Assembly (NCBI GenBank): GCA_017619355.1
Contig: JAFZSO010000014.1
Location: 1-64,000 of the forward strand
Direction of reading: 5' to 3'
Source of the DNA: Muribaculaceae bacterium
Lineage (GTDB): Bacteria; Bacteroidota; Bacteroidia; Bacteroidales; Muribaculaceae
Length of the DNA: 64,000 nucleotides
This document shows, in pieces, positions 1 to 9,239 of this stretch; position 1 is the first letter of the stretch; each line of letters starts with the position of its first letter. The position numbers and the translations under genes are program-made. The notes under the pieces were generated by a model. That model saw nothing but the letters and a program-made list of their open reading frames with translations. It was not told where the DNA came from and did not search any database.

Positions 1-980
<980 letters not shown>

Positions 981-998
981 AAGTGTTTTCAGTTGTTG

Positions 999-1565
999 TC
1001 AAGGATTCAGGTTGCCAGCATTGTAGAGGCTATGAATCGAGTCGGTGTAGGCTGGCAGTGCATCGGCCACATCGGTTTTGGAACCCAGTAGCCATGGCAC
1101 GGTGTTCAGGGTGATGAACAAGGGCTTGTCGCTCTCGAGCCGCTCGGGCTTGAACAGCTCGGCGTCGGGCTTGCTCACAAAGTAGATGTTGAGCACGAAG
1201 CTCATGGCGAGCAGCATCACGAGGGCACCCACAATAGCCCCCAGCAAGCGGTCGATAGGCCCCAGAAGCAGGGTGTGGGTGATGCCCTTGATGAATTTGC
1301 CCACGATGCGGCACGCCAGGAAAACCACGATGAAAAGCACACCCAGCGCTATGGCGCTAGAGGTCTCGGCTGCCATGGGCCACTTCTCCCAGCCGCTGCA
1401 CATGCCACGCAATGCCTCCACGGCCTTGTCACCCATGATCAGGCACACCAGTATGCCCAGCACCACGCCCACAATGGTGGAGATTTCGCCTATGATTCCT
1501 TTTTTTAAACCATAGATGATGCCACCTGCCAGCAGCACTAATATCACGATGTCGATTACAGTCAT
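999..1565 (-). CDS. CvpA family membrane protein
   Basis: A 188-residue integral membrane protein of the CvpA (colicin V production) family. It starts MTVIDIVILVLLAGGIIYG and has four hydrophobic helices at roughly residues 5-20, 25-45, 70-90 and 105-130, followed by a soluble tail of about 50 residues. The helix-1 and helix-2 region with YGLKKGIIGEISTIVGVVLG is the family's hallmark. CvpA proteins are widespread inner-membrane proteins whose exact role is unsettled. ATG at 1565 is chosen because a good promoter lies just upstream and the first helix begins immediately. The gene precedes sufB by 18 bp. Confidence 0.88.
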   Translation of the reverse strand: MTVIDIVILVLLAGGIIYGLKKGIIGEISTIVGVVLGILVCLIMGDKAVEALRGMCSGWEKWPMAAETSSAIALGVLFIVVFLACRIVGKFIKGITHTLLLGPIDRLLGAIVGALVMLLAMSFVLNIYFVSKPDAELFKPERLESDKPLFITLNTVPWLLGSKTDVADALPAYTDSIHSLYNAGNLNP

Positions 1566-1590
1566 ATTCTATATATATTGTTTGAAAGTG

Positions 1591-1622
1591 CAAAATTAGT
1601 GTAAGGCGAGCGAAATGCCAAA
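1591..1622 (-). promoter_or_regulatory. Bacteroidetes-type promoter for cvpA-sufB
   Basis: On the minus strand, TTTG (1622-1619) and TAATTTTG (1598-1591) are separated by 20 bp, matching the TTTG/TAnnTTTG consensus of Bacteroidetes primary promoters. It ends 25 bp before the cvpA start codon. Confidence 0.6.
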
Positions 1623-1770
1623 TTTATTTGGGCATTTCCGAGCCGCAACCTGATTTCACCGAATGCAGTGAGGTATCAGTTATTTCTGTCGAAATAAAGA
1701 AATTTTAGGGGTAAACACACATTCTGAGCCCAAATAGATGGATTTTTCGTGTTAAAAAATGTATATCTGC

Positions 1771-1800
1771 TTGTTATGTAGTAAAGTGGCATTAACTTTG
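1771..1800 (+). promoter_or_regulatory. Bacteroidetes-type promoter for the GYF_2 gene
   Basis: TTG at 1771-1773 and TAACTTTG at 1793-1800 are separated by 19 bp. The box ends about 54 bp before the ATG at 1855, leaving an AT-rich leader. The rest of the 289-bp gap between the divergent genes shows nothing else recognisable. Confidence 0.6.
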
Positions 1801-1854
1801 CTTTCAGAGAACTCGAAATTATTCATTTTATAACAATTTTATGCTATTAGTGAA

Positions 1855-2922
1855 ATGACCTATTATTTTGTATCGAACAACGAACGCAAGGGCCCTTACG
1901 AATTAGAAGAGCTCAAGGCGATGGGTGTCATAACCCCTGACACTCTTGTATGGACCAATGGCATGCCCGATTGGGTGAAGGCCAGTGAAGTAGCTGACAT
2001 GCATGGAATTTTGTATGCACCCGATCCCACTGTGGCCGCCAACGACTATGCGGCCTATCAGCCACAGCCGGAACCTGTGCAGCCCGAAGCCACCATGGCT
2101 CAGCCTCAGTATCAGGAACCTGTTCAGCCTCAGTATCAGGAGCCTGTTCAACCGCAATATCAGGAACCCGTGCAGCCTCAGTATCAGGAACCGGTGCAGC
2201 CTCAGTATCAGCAGCCTGCACAACCTCAGTACCAGCAGCCTGCGCAGCCTCAGTACCAGCAGCCTGCACAGCCTCAGTATCAGCAACCTGCTCAACCTCA
2301 GTATCAGCAACCCTACCAACAGCCTTACCAGCAGCCTTATGAAGCACCCAAGAAAAAGAAATCAAAAGCTTGGTTGTGGATTATCTTGGGCCTCCTGGTG
2401 GCAGCGCTGGCAGTGATGGCTATCACGAACCCGAGCAAGAGTGACCATGTGAAGGCTATCAGTAAGGAGATGTCGAAGATGTTTGACAAGGTTGGTGGCG
2501 AGATGGGTGCCGTGATGGGCATGATGGGCGACAAGCTCACCCCTATGCTCGAGAAGGAGCTCGATTATCACAACTATGTGTTCTTCTCGACCGTGACCGA
2601 CAAGAAGGGTGATCGTCTGAGTTGGGGTCTGTTTGGCAATGTTTGGGCCACTGTAGATGAAGATGGCAAACAGCTCAAGGAACTGCAGGAGAGTATTGAC
2701 TCACTGAAGAATCTCGGCGGCTCGACCGGCCTGGACACTCCATCGGACAATGAGAGTGACAATGCCACCACCGGCGATGATGAAAATGCAGTGGCTACGA
2801 CGCCCAGCGATGACGACATTCCCGACCTGAACCTCGACGATCTTGGCAGAGAACTCGACAAGGCGGGTGATGAACTCAACGATGCACTGAACGACCTGCA
2901 GAAGGAACTTGAAAACCTCTAA
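1855..2922 (+). CDS. GYF_2 domain membrane protein with PQYQ(E/Q)P repeats
   Basis: A 355-residue protein of unknown function. Residues 1-50 form a GYF_2 domain (DUF4339: YYFVSNNERKGPYELEEL, then DTLVWTNGMPDWVKA), a presumed peptide-binding module. Residues 83-162 are nine near-perfect eight-residue repeats of PQYQEPVQ or PQYQQPAQ plus a degenerate tail. A basic KKKKSK segment leads into one transmembrane helix at about 174-192 (WLWIILGLLVAALAVMAI). The following part resembles DUF4359 (NPSKSDHVKAI, then LSWGLFGNVW), and the end is acidic and rich in Asp. Such architectures are common in Bacteroidetes as membrane sensors or scaffolds, but no partner is known. A shorter relative with GYF_2 and a PQYAQ stretch lies at 36909. 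Confidence 0.8.
   Translation: MTYYFVSNNERKGPYELEELKAMGVITPDTLVWTNGMPDWVKASEVADMHGILYAPDPTVAANDYAAYQPQPEPVQPEATMAQPQYQEPVQPQYQEPVQPQYQEPVQPQYQEPVQPQYQQPAQPQYQQPAQPQYQQPAQPQYQQPAQPQYQQPYQQPYQQPYEAPKKKKSKAWLWIILGLLVAALAVMAITNPSKSDHVKAISKEMSKMFDKVGGEMGAVMGMMGDKLTPMLEKELDYHNYVFFSTVTDKKGDRLSWGLFGNVWATVDEDGKQLKELQESIDSLKNLGGSTGLDTPSDNESDNATTGDDENAVATTPSDDDIPDLNLDDLGRELDKAGDELNDALNDLQKELENL
2101..2340 (+). repeat. 24-bp in-frame tandem repeats
   Basis: Nine consecutive 24-bp units (2101-2316), each starting caGCCTCAGTATCAG or a close variant, encode PQYQ(E/Q)P(V/A)Q; a degenerate tenth unit follows. The first four units encode EPV and the later ones QPA, suggesting block expansion. The length keeps the reading frame. 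Confidence 0.9.
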
Positions 2923-2940
2923 GGTTTTAATGTAACGCAA

Positions 2941-2974
2941 AAGGCTGCAACCATTTAGGCTGCAGCCTTTTTTT
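2941..2974 (+). terminator. Rho-independent terminator after the GYF_2 gene
   Basis: The inverted repeat AAGGCTGCA/TGCAGCCTT (2941-2949 and 2961-2969) has an 11-nt loop and is followed by a run of T. It starts 18 bp after the stop codon at 2922. Confidence 0.8.
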
Positions 2975-2985
2975 ATGTCAGTTGC

Positions 2986-3435
2986 TTAGGCGCGGTGCAG
3001 GATGTCGTAGTTGGCATCGCGCACAAAGGCGAGCATGAGCTGTGCCGAGTGCTTGCGCCAAGCGGTGGCGTGGTAGTCGTCGAGGTCGCCATAGCAGCGC
3101 ATGAGGGCATAGGCTGCAAAGGCGTTTTCAAGAATCTGCTTGAGGTGGCCTGGCAGTGACTCGGCATAGGGGTGACGGAAGCAGAAGGTGAGCCTGATGT
3201 TGGCGTGCTCAATGTTGGGATTGAAGTTGGCAAAGGCGATGTAGGCCGCGGCCTTGGTGATGAGGTCGTCGTAGGCCTCTTTCACTTTGAGCGTGAGCAA
3301 TCGGCTGTTGTCGGGCGTGAGTCGGTAGAGGTGCTTGTTGTGGGCACAATGCCAGGCACTTTGCGCATAGATGCTCTCAAGCACATCGTCGAGGTCAATA
3401 ACGACCTCCAGCGAGTAAATGTTTTGTGTTTCCAT
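2986..3435 (-). CDS. Hypothetical protein
   Basis: A 149-residue protein I do not recognise. It starts METQNIYSLEVVIDLDDVLESIY and is mostly helical in character, with a Cys/His-containing stretch (SAWHCAHNKHLYRLT) and a conserved-looking end (AFVRDANYDILHRA). No signal peptide or membrane helix is seen. The frame is open up to an ATG at 3504, which overlaps the stop of the upstream gene as ATGA; I prefer 3435 because the extra 23 residues come from AT-rich repetitive sequence and look non-coding. It follows the equally unknown gene at 3501-3941, probably in the same transcript. Confidence 0.6.
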   Translation of the reverse strand: METQNIYSLEVVIDLDDVLESIYAQSAWHCAHNKHLYRLTPDNSRLLTLKVKEAYDDLITKAAAYIAFANFNPNIEHANIRLTFCFRHPYAESLPGHLKQILENAFAAYALMRCYGDLDDYHATAWRKHSAQLMLAFVRDANYDILHRA

Positions 3436-3500
3436 AGTAAAAGTAGTGAATAGTAGAATAGTAAAATTAGGTAATAGTAATGAGGGTGAGGGGAGGTTGC

Positions 3501-3941
3501 TCATGCTACGCGGAGTTGGCGCAGACGCTTCTCGCGTCGCTCGCGGCTGGCTCGATAGGTGTTCCAGTAGGCATAGTTAGGGTCGATGTAATAGCCTGAG
3601 GCTCTGCCATGCAGCAGTACAAAGTCGAGCGCAGCTGCTATCGAGATGTTGCGGTTCATTCTCACGTCGCTCACCTGTTGCGCCAGTTCAATCCAAAAGG
3701 CGCGCTTGATGGGCGTTTTCACGGGCACAATGCCCTGATTGATGATTTTGCACACCACAGGGTAGGCGCGTTCAAAGCTCACATTGTATCGAGGCTTTCC
3801 CTGCTTGAGGGCGCACTCGATGGCGGCTCTGCGGGCATTCTTCACGCCAGCAGCAAGCATGAGTTGCAGGGCGTCGTGATAAAGGTCGAGAAACTCGCTG
3901 TCGCGAGTCATTCGGTTTTGTGTTTTTCCGTTGATATTCAT
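3501..3941 (-). CDS. Hypothetical basic protein
   Basis: A 146-residue basic protein without recognisable family. It has no signal peptide or membrane helix. The N-terminal half reads like a helical domain (FLDLYHDALQLMLAAG, NARRAAIECALKQGKPRYNVS) and the C-terminus is strongly basic (YRASRERREKRLRQLRVA), which would fit nucleic-acid binding, but that is inference. A Bacteroidetes-type promoter lies about 45 bp upstream, making it the first gene of a two-gene unit. Confidence 0.6.
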   Translation of the reverse strand: MNINGKTQNRMTRDSEFLDLYHDALQLMLAAGVKNARRAAIECALKQGKPRYNVSFERAYPVVCKIINQGIVPVKTPIKRAFWIELAQQVSDVRMNRNISIAAALDFVLLHGRASGYYIDPNYAYWNTYRASRERREKRLRQLRVA

Positions 3942-3985
3942 TTTTTTACTGTTTTAAAAAGGTTGTAGAAATGATTTATTCCCTG

Positions 3986-4017
3986 CAAAGATAATGCAAG
4001 AAATGGTAAAATGCAAA
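3986..4017 (-). promoter_or_regulatory. Bacteroidetes-type promoter for the hypothetical pair
   Basis: Minus-strand TTTG (4017-4014) and TATCTTTG (3993-3986) with 20 bp between them, ending 44 bp before the ATG at 3941. Confidence 0.6.
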
Positions 4018-4062
4018 CAAAATAAGGTAAAATTACTATTCTTCTGTGATTTTTTCTCAAAA

Positions 4063-4752
4063 TCAGGGTTGGCTCTGCATGGCGTCGAGGGTGATTTGCA
4101 TCAGTGCCTCGAGGTAGGTACCCACAAACTGGATGTTCTGCCGGTTGCTCACATTGAAGTTGAAGGTGTGGCACAAGGGAATCCCCTTCTTGGCGCTTTG
4201 CAGTACATACACGATGGCGAAGTGTTTGCCATGCTTCACGAACCGGTCAACCACAGTCATCTGGTGCTTCTTGTCGTTGAAGATGAAGTTGCGCCACAGT
4301 TCGTCGTGTGGCTGGATGTCGCTGTCTACGGGGTTGGCTTCTACCACCATCTGTGAGCCGTCGGCGCGGTGCACGAAATCGGGTAACCAGCGGTTGATGG
4401 GATTGGTGGCAAGAATGAGGTACTGGTCGGCGAGAATGACTTCGATGGAGTCGATGCGGAGCGGGATTTGCTTCACCACATCGGCTATGTACTGGGCCAG
4501 GGCAGGGTCGTAGTGGTTGAATTCATCACGACTTTTGATGAGATTCAGGTCAAAACTGCCATTGCTTGCATTGGTGAGGGCCGTGGTGCTGTTGCCCCCA
4601 AAGTTCACCGTCATGCCGTTGGCCATGCTCGATATGGTGTTGTCCTGCAGTGTCCAGTCACTATGGGTGCCGAAGGTGGGCATCACCTGCTTTGCACAGC
4701 TCGCAAGTGTGAGGGCAAGGAGTATGAGCAGTTGTGGGAGTATTCGTTGCAT
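4063..4752 (-). CDS. Putative lipoprotein
   Basis: A 229-residue predicted lipoprotein. From the ATG at 4752 it begins MQRILPQLLILLALTLASC, a signal peptide with lipobox LASC and acylated Cys at residue 19. The mature part has no domain I can name; it contains IDSIEVILADQYLILATNP and an FNVSNRQNIQFVGTYLEAL segment near the end. A longer in-frame extension exists upstream but it is Arg-rich and would bury the signal peptide. It starts 11 bp after the stop of the PAS gene, so the two are likely co-transcribed. Confidence 0.75.
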   Translation of the reverse strand: MQRILPQLLILLALTLASCAKQVMPTFGTHSDWTLQDNTISSMANGMTVNFGGNSTTALTNASNGSFDLNLIKSRDEFNHYDPALAQYIADVVKQIPLRIDSIEVILADQYLILATNPINRWLPDFVHRADGSQMVVEANPVDSDIQPHDELWRNFIFNDKKHQMTVVDRFVKHGKHFAIVYVLQSAKKGIPLCHTFNFNVSNRQNIQFVGTYLEALMQITLDAMQSQP

Positions 4753-4763
4753 ACTTCTCCAGA

Positions 4764-5096
4764 TTATCGTTGGTAATGAGGCATATCGTCGGGGAGGACG
4801 ATGGAAATCTCCACCATGCCTTGCACCTCGCCATTGTCGTCTTTCCAAGGCGACTGGAAAATCAATTTCTTTTGGCCGTTTTTGCTGATGGTGTAGCAGT
4901 TGGTGGTATCGGTCTGCATCATTTGTCGGATCATGTCTTGGGAGCGCTGCTGGTGGCAGGGAAACAGGTTCTTGCCCACCAGGGTTTCGCCATTCTTGCT
5001 AAAAGTGTTGCATGAGCGCTCGTTCATATAGATAATGTTGCCCTCGCGGTCGCACACCGTGATGGCGCAGTGCATGTTTTCAGCCCAGTTGTCCAT
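4764..5096 (-). CDS. Stand-alone PAS domain protein
   Basis: A 110-residue protein that consists almost entirely of one PAS domain. Residues 5-30 read like a PAS core (NMHCAITVCDREGNIIYMNE), followed by LVGKNLFPCH and a C-terminal sheet (KKLIFQSPWKDDNGEVQGMVEISI). No output domain is attached, so it would have to act through a partner. The ATG at 5096 is chosen because the sequence upstream is low-complexity intergenic DNA with a promoter box. The downstream lipoprotein gene is 11 bp away. The ligand is unknown. Confidence 0.8.
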   Translation of the reverse strand: MDNWAENMHCAITVCDREGNIIYMNERSCNTFSKNGETLVGKNLFPCHQQRSQDMIRQMMQTDTTNCYTISKNGQKKLIFQSPWKDDNGEVQGMVEISIVLPDDMPHYQR

Positions 5097-5121
5097 AGTT
5101 TTTATTATTTTAATGATACTG

Positions 5122-5129
5122 CAAATATA
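5122..5129 (-). promoter_or_regulatory. -7 box for the PAS gene
   Basis: Minus-strand TATATTTG (5129-5122), 25 bp before the ATG at 5096. No well-spaced -33 TTTG was found, so support is partial. Confidence 0.4.
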
Positions 5130-5203
5130 CCACAAATCAGCCAAAAAGCGGGAGGTTGTGTTGAAATTTTTAGGTTTTGTGCTGAAGTGAGCCAGAAATA
5201 GGT

Positions 5204-5211
5204 TATTTTTG
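5204..5211 (+). promoter_or_regulatory. -7 box for the thioesterase gene
   Basis: TATTTTTG at 5204-5211, with TTTG at 5176-5179 (24 bp spacing, slightly long). Transcription would start near the ATG at 5221 or 5230, implying a very short or absent leader. Confidence 0.45.
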
Positions 5212-5220
5212 TGGAAAAAA

Positions 5221-5601
5221 ATGACTGATATGTTGAAAGAAGGATTGAAATACACGAGCAGGCTGGTGGTGGACGATGCGCACACCGCCGCGATGATGGG
5301 GTCGGGCGATATGGCGGTACTCGCCACGCCCGCCATGCTGGCGCTTATGGAGAACGCTGCTATGCTTGCCGTGGCCGACCATCTGCCCAAGGGGGCCACC
5401 ACTGTGGGCGGTCACATCGCATCGAGTCACTTGAAACCTTCGGCAGTGGGTGCCGAGGTAAGTGCCACCGCCGAATTGACGAAGGTGGAAGGCCGCAAAC
5501 TGCACTTCAAGGTCGTGGCTCACGAGGGTGAAACCCTTATTGGCGAGGGCACGCATCTGCGCTTTGTAGTCGATCGCCAGAAGTTCTTGAGCAACCTGTA
5601 G
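5221..5601 (+). CDS. Hot-dog fold thioesterase (FlK-like)
   Basis: A 126-residue thioesterase-superfamily protein of the fluoroacetyl-CoA-thioesterase-like group, presumed to hydrolyse an acyl-CoA in the cytoplasm. The family pattern is clear: MLKEGLKYTSRLVV, then GSGDMAVLATPAMLALMENAA (with the catalytic-region Glu), a TTVGGHIASSHLKP stretch with the conserved His, GAEVSATAEL, and a C-terminal GEGTHLRFVVDRQKF. Most family members start at the second methionine (5230); both are possible. The substrate is unknown, and the gene appears to be monocistronic. Confidence 0.85.
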   Translation: MTDMLKEGLKYTSRLVVDDAHTAAMMGSGDMAVLATPAMLALMENAAMLAVADHLPKGATTVGGHIASSHLKPSAVGAEVSATAELTKVEGRKLHFKVVAHEGETLIGEGTHLRFVVDRQKFLSNL

Positions 5602-5656
5602 CGGAAATGGAAAAACAGTTGTAAAATAGGGTGAAAAAGGTTTTTTTTGAGGGTGG

Positions 5657-5690
5657 TTTGCTGTGGTTTGGGCAAAAGTATGTATATTTG
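5657..5690 (+). promoter_or_regulatory. Promoter of the tubulin-like/actin-like operon
   Basis: TTTG at 5657-5660 and TATATTTG at 5683-5690, 22 bp apart, ending 55 bp before the ATG at 5746. It is the only clear promoter found before the seven-gene operon ending at 14521. Confidence 0.6.
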
Positions 5691-5745
5691 TAAGTTTTAT
5701 ATATATTTTTAGACTTACGAAACATTAAAGTTTATCATAGATAAG

Positions 5746-7203
5746 ATGAAACGGAAACCGACCTTTTCTTTGCTTTTGGGCGCAGTGACGCTGGCTTTGA
5801 GCCTGGTGCTGGGTGCCTGTGGAGGTTCTCCCGTCGAGAAGATGGTGAAGAACGCCTTCCTGCAAGGCGACACCACGCAGGTGCGCTTCGACAGCATTTG
5901 CAGCATCATCAAGGCGAGCCCCGACCGCTACAGGGATTTCGTGGACGAGAACGGAGAAATCAACATCGAGAACCTGAGTAAGATGATAGAGAAGGTGGGC
6001 GGCAGCTTGCGTCCGCCCATGCACTGGAATGTGAAGGCTTATGGCGTGGAGAGCTATTCACTCACCGTGTATTTTGAGCGAAGCGGTTCCATGGTTCCTT
6101 ACGACCAGACAAGTGGCGGCGGTCAGTTGAAAAAGGCGGTGAACGACCTGATCAACTACTTCCCCGCCGACGAGGACAAGGTGAGCATCAATATCGTGAA
6201 CAACGACATTTATCCTTACAACGGCACAACGGCAAGCTTCCTGCAAGACCGCAACATCTACGAGAGCACGCGTGGCACGGGCGATGCCAGCTTCACCGAC
6301 TTCCAGCTCATCTTCGACAAGATATTCAAAGCGCAGAAGCCCGGCAATGTGAGCGTGCTGGTGACCGACCTTATCTACTCACCCAAGAACACGGCCGATG
6401 TGAGCGTGGAGAAGATATTGAACGAGGAGAACAGCCTCGCCACTGCCATCTTCAAGCAGTATAAGGGCAAGTCGATTATCGTGAACCAGCTCATGGGCGA
6501 CTTCGACGGCAAGTACTATCCTTACAACGGTGAACCCTTTGACTATCGTGGCCGCCGGCCCTTCTATGTGATAGTAATTGCCGATGCCCAGGTGATGGAC
6601 CGCATGGCGGGTGATGTGCGTTTCGACCGTTTCCTGAACCTGCCCTGCGTGTTGGAGACCTATCGCTTTAATCAGGCCCAGAGCCAGTTGAAGTACAGGA
6701 TACTGCCCAGCTGGAAAGACGATGTGGGCCGGTTCCGCATCAGCCGCGACAAGCAGGGGGCACTCACCCAGTGCGAGGGCGACCGCGAGACGGGCGTGCT
6801 GTGCTTCACGGTGGCGGCAGCGCTCAACGGCCTGCGCAAGAGCGATGCCTTCTTGACCGATGTGAACAACTATACCATTCAGTCGCACGACGGCTATGCC
6901 ATCAAGGTGCGCAAAGTGGAACCAGCCGATATCAACGGCAATAACAAGGATTATTTGGAAGGCATGACGCACCTGATGACCTTTACCGGCAAGCTCCAGT
7001 CGCCGCGCGACGAGGTGATGGTGACTCTGCGCAACGACTTCCCAGAGTGGATCAGCAGGAGCACCAGTCGCGACGACAGTCATGCCGGCGGCAACTTTGC
7101 CGGCACCACATTCGGACTCGAACAGTTCCTGCGTGGCATCTACGATGCCTTCACGGCAGGCGACAGCAACTATGCGACTCTGACAATAGAAATTGAGAAA
7201 TAA
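5746..7203 (+). CDS. vWA-like lipoprotein, first gene of tubulin/actin-like operon
   Basis: A 485-residue lipoprotein. The N-terminus is a signal peptide ending in a lipobox (LGAC, Cys at about 25), so the protein should be anchored in an envelope membrane. From about residue 105 a von Willebrand A-like fold is suggested by a beta strand followed by FERSGSM (residues 110-116), which resembles a MIDAS motif DxSGS with Glu in place of the first Asp. Further strands (KVSINIVNND, NVSVLVTDLIYSP, RPFYVIVIADAQVMD) fit the same fold. It is followed 17 bp later by a small membrane protein and then the tubulin-like gene. I infer it is the outward-facing component of that system. The vWA call is mine and moderate. 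Confidence 0.7.
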   Translation: MKRKPTFSLLLGAVTLALSLVLGACGGSPVEKMVKNAFLQGDTTQVRFDSICSIIKASPDRYRDFVDENGEINIENLSKMIEKVGGSLRPPMHWNVKAYGVESYSLTVYFERSGSMVPYDQTSGGGQLKKAVNDLINYFPADEDKVSINIVNNDIYPYNGTTASFLQDRNIYESTRGTGDASFTDFQLIFDKIFKAQKPGNVSVLVTDLIYSPKNTADVSVEKILNEENSLATAIFKQYKGKSIIVNQLMGDFDGKYYPYNGEPFDYRGRRPFYVIVIADAQVMDRMAGDVRFDRFLNLPCVLETYRFNQAQSQLKYRILPSWKDDVGRFRISRDKQGALTQCEGDRETGVLCFTVAAALNGLRKSDAFLTDVNNYTIQSHDGYAIKVRKVEPADINGNNKDYLEGMTHLMTFTGKLQSPRDEVMVTLRNDFPEWISRSTSRDDSHAGGNFAGTTFGLEQFLRGIYDAFTAGDSNYATLTIEIEK

Positions 7204-7220
7204 CAAAAACGACAATAACG

Positions 7221-7667
7221 ATGGAGAAAAAAGTGACATATCTTGTAGTGGGCATTGCAATCACGGTGCTCTACTGGATATTCAAGGTGGAAATTCTTGA
7301 GAAACTCTATTTTGCCCAAGGCTTTAGCGATGAGATGTATAACAACAGCATCTACGGCATCGTGACCGCCATCAGCATAGGCATGGCGTGGGGCGTGGCT
7401 GCCATCTACTATTATGTGATTAACTCGGTGCGTTTTGCCCGCTGGTGGCACTGGTTGAGCATGCTGGTGATCGTGACCCTCATCACGCCCATCATCTGTT
7501 ACTTTGTGACCACGGGCATTTTCAACAGTGCTGGCAAGGACTTCACGCACGAGGCCATGGCATTCGAGTTGAGCAACATGATAGCCGTGGCGGCCTTGTT
7601 TGTGGTAGCGTCGTTCTCCATCAGGTGGTGGAGCAGTAACTGCAGGCATACGCCTATACCGCAATAG
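7221..7667 (+). CDS. Four-helix membrane protein
   Basis: A 148-residue integral membrane protein with four predicted helices at roughly 5-22, 45-67, 76-98 and 115-136. I recognise no family. It lies between the vWA-like lipoprotein (17 bp upstream) and the tubulin-like gene (49 bp downstream) and is therefore likely a membrane subunit or anchor of the same system. The C-terminal tail is short and Trp/Arg-rich. Function is unknown. Confidence 0.7.
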   Translation: MEKKVTYLVVGIAITVLYWIFKVEILEKLYFAQGFSDEMYNNSIYGIVTAISIGMAWGVAAIYYYVINSVRFARWWHWLSMLVIVTLITPIICYFVTTGIFNSAGKDFTHEAMAFELSNMIAVAALFVVASFSIRWWSSNCRHTPIPQ

Positions 7668-7716
7668 TTTAGGGTTTAGAGTTTTGAGAATATTGATAAC
7701 AATGTAGACTCATTAT

Positions 7717-9237
7717 ATGAAATTATTTGTATTTGCAATAGGCGGAACAGGTTCGCGGGTGCTCAAGTCGCTCGTGATGCTTGCCGCTGCAGGTGTGCGG
7801 CCTCTTGACCAGGACGGCAAGCCACTGGAGAACTTCGAGCTGGTGCCGCTCATCATCGACCCGCACAAGAGCAACGAAGACCTGAAGCGCACCGATGCGC
7901 TGCTCAACTCCTACCGCATGATTCGCGAGAAGTTGCATGGTGGCCGAATCAACGCCGAGGGTTTCTTTGCCATGAAGATTTCCACGCTGCAGGAAATCAT
8001 GGGCATGACCACCGCTCAAATCAACGATACCTTCGTGTTTAATATGGAGGCAGTGGGGCAGTGCAAGTTCCGCGACTTCATAGGCTACGACACGATGAAC
8101 GAGCCCAACCAGGCACTGTCGTCGCTACTCTTTGCCGACTACCAGCTCGAGAACAAGATGAACATTGGCTTTGTGGGTTCGCCCAACATAGGCAGTGTGG
8201 CGCTCAACATGGTGAAGGACAGTGAGGAGTTCAAGGCGTTCTCCAATGTGTTTGGCGAGGGCGACCGCATCTTCTTCATCAGCAGCATCTTTGGCGGCAC
8301 GGGTGCGGCCGGATTCCCCATTCTGGTGAAAAACATCCGTCAGGCCCAGAACATTGATGTGAGCAACAAGAGTTTCTTGCAGAAGGCTCCCATTGGCGGG
8401 CTCACGGTGCTACCTTACTTTAACCTGAACAACAGTCAGGGCAAGAGCATCGACAAGGCCGACTTTGTGGTGAAGACGCAGTCGGCACTGCAATACTACA
8501 ACGAGACGCTCACAGGCATGAACGACCGCAATGTGAATGTCATCTACTATCTGGGCGACCAGACATCGTCGGTGCCCTATGACTACGATCCGGGCAATGT
8601 GCGTGACCAGCACGACCCTGCTCATCTGGTAGAAATGGTGGGAGCGATGGCACCGCTGAAGTTTGCCGGAATTCCCGACAACCAGATATATGACACCCTC
8701 GGTGGCTTCCAGCCCACCAAGGCGTTTGAGTATGGACTGGAACGCGACCTGCTCGACCTGGATTTCGCCACCTTCGGGCTGGAGACTCGCCAGCTCATCT
8801 ATAGGCCCATGGTCAAGTTCCACATGCTCTTTGTGTATCTGCGCACGGGTTTCAAGAGCATCATTGGTCAGGGCTTCACGCAAGATGAGCCCAAGATCAA
8901 GAGCGACTTCATCACCTCGCAGTTCTACCGCCAGCTCACCGAGCACTTCTTTGATTACTACACCGAGTGGCTCACTGAACTGCACCGCAACATCAGGCAT
9001 GTGCAACTGTTCAATGTGGGTGAGGAGAACCTGGCCAACATCATCAAGAATGTGACCACCCGCAAGACCTTCTTTGGCCGCAAGAGCGTGGACAATAACA
9101 CCTTCCATGCCGAGCTGAACAAACTGAGCCGCGATGCCAAGCAGTACAGTGATCGCACGGTTGAGTTCAAGCTGCTCGACCTCTTCAACCATGCTGCCGA
9201 TAAGGTGCTTGACGAAAAATATGAAAACATCAACTGA
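7717..9237 (+). CDS. Tubulin/FtsZ-superfamily GTPase-like protein
   Basis: A 506-residue protein that resembles the Tubulin_2 (tubulin-like) group rather than FtsZ. Residues 4-14 (FVFAIGGTGSR) match the first glycine-rich loop of the fold; residues 189-199 (SSIFGGTGAAG) match the tubulin signature GGGTGTG; PLIIDPHKSN fits the T3 region and GGLTVLPYF the strand after the signature. No membrane helix is present. The stop at 9237 is followed by the ATG of the actin-like gene after 2 bp, so the two are tightly coupled. GTP binding is expected from the motifs; filament formation is not shown. The C-terminal half has no obvious similarity to FtsZ. Confidence 0.82.
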   Translation: MKLFVFAIGGTGSRVLKSLVMLAAAGVRPLDQDGKPLENFELVPLIIDPHKSNEDLKRTDALLNSYRMIREKLHGGRINAEGFFAMKISTLQEIMGMTTAQINDTFVFNMEAVGQCKFRDFIGYDTMNEPNQALSSLLFADYQLENKMNIGFVGSPNIGSVALNMVKDSEEFKAFSNVFGEGDRIFFISSIFGGTGAAGFPILVKNIRQAQNIDVSNKSFLQKAPIGGLTVLPYFNLNNSQGKSIDKADFVVKTQSALQYYNETLTGMNDRNVNVIYYLGDQTSSVPYDYDPGNVRDQHDPAHLVEMVGAMAPLKFAGIPDNQIYDTLGGFQPTKAFEYGLERDLLDLDFATFGLETRQLIYRPMVKFHMLFVYLRTGFKSIIGQGFTQDEPKIKSDFITSQFYRQLTEHFFDYYTEWLTELHRNIRHVQLFNVGEENLANIIKNVTTRKTFFGRKSVDNNTFHAELNKLSRDAKQYSDRTVEFKLLDLFNHAADKVLDEKYENIN

Positions 9238-9239
9238 CA

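Noticed and set aside
2101-2340. Regular repeats that could suggest a CRISPR array
   Set aside because: They are in-frame 24-bp coding repeats with no unique spacers.
3436-3504. Alternative ATG start (ATGA overlap) for the gene ending at 2986
   Set aside because: The extra residues come from AT-rich, repetitive sequence and do not look coding; not fully excluded.
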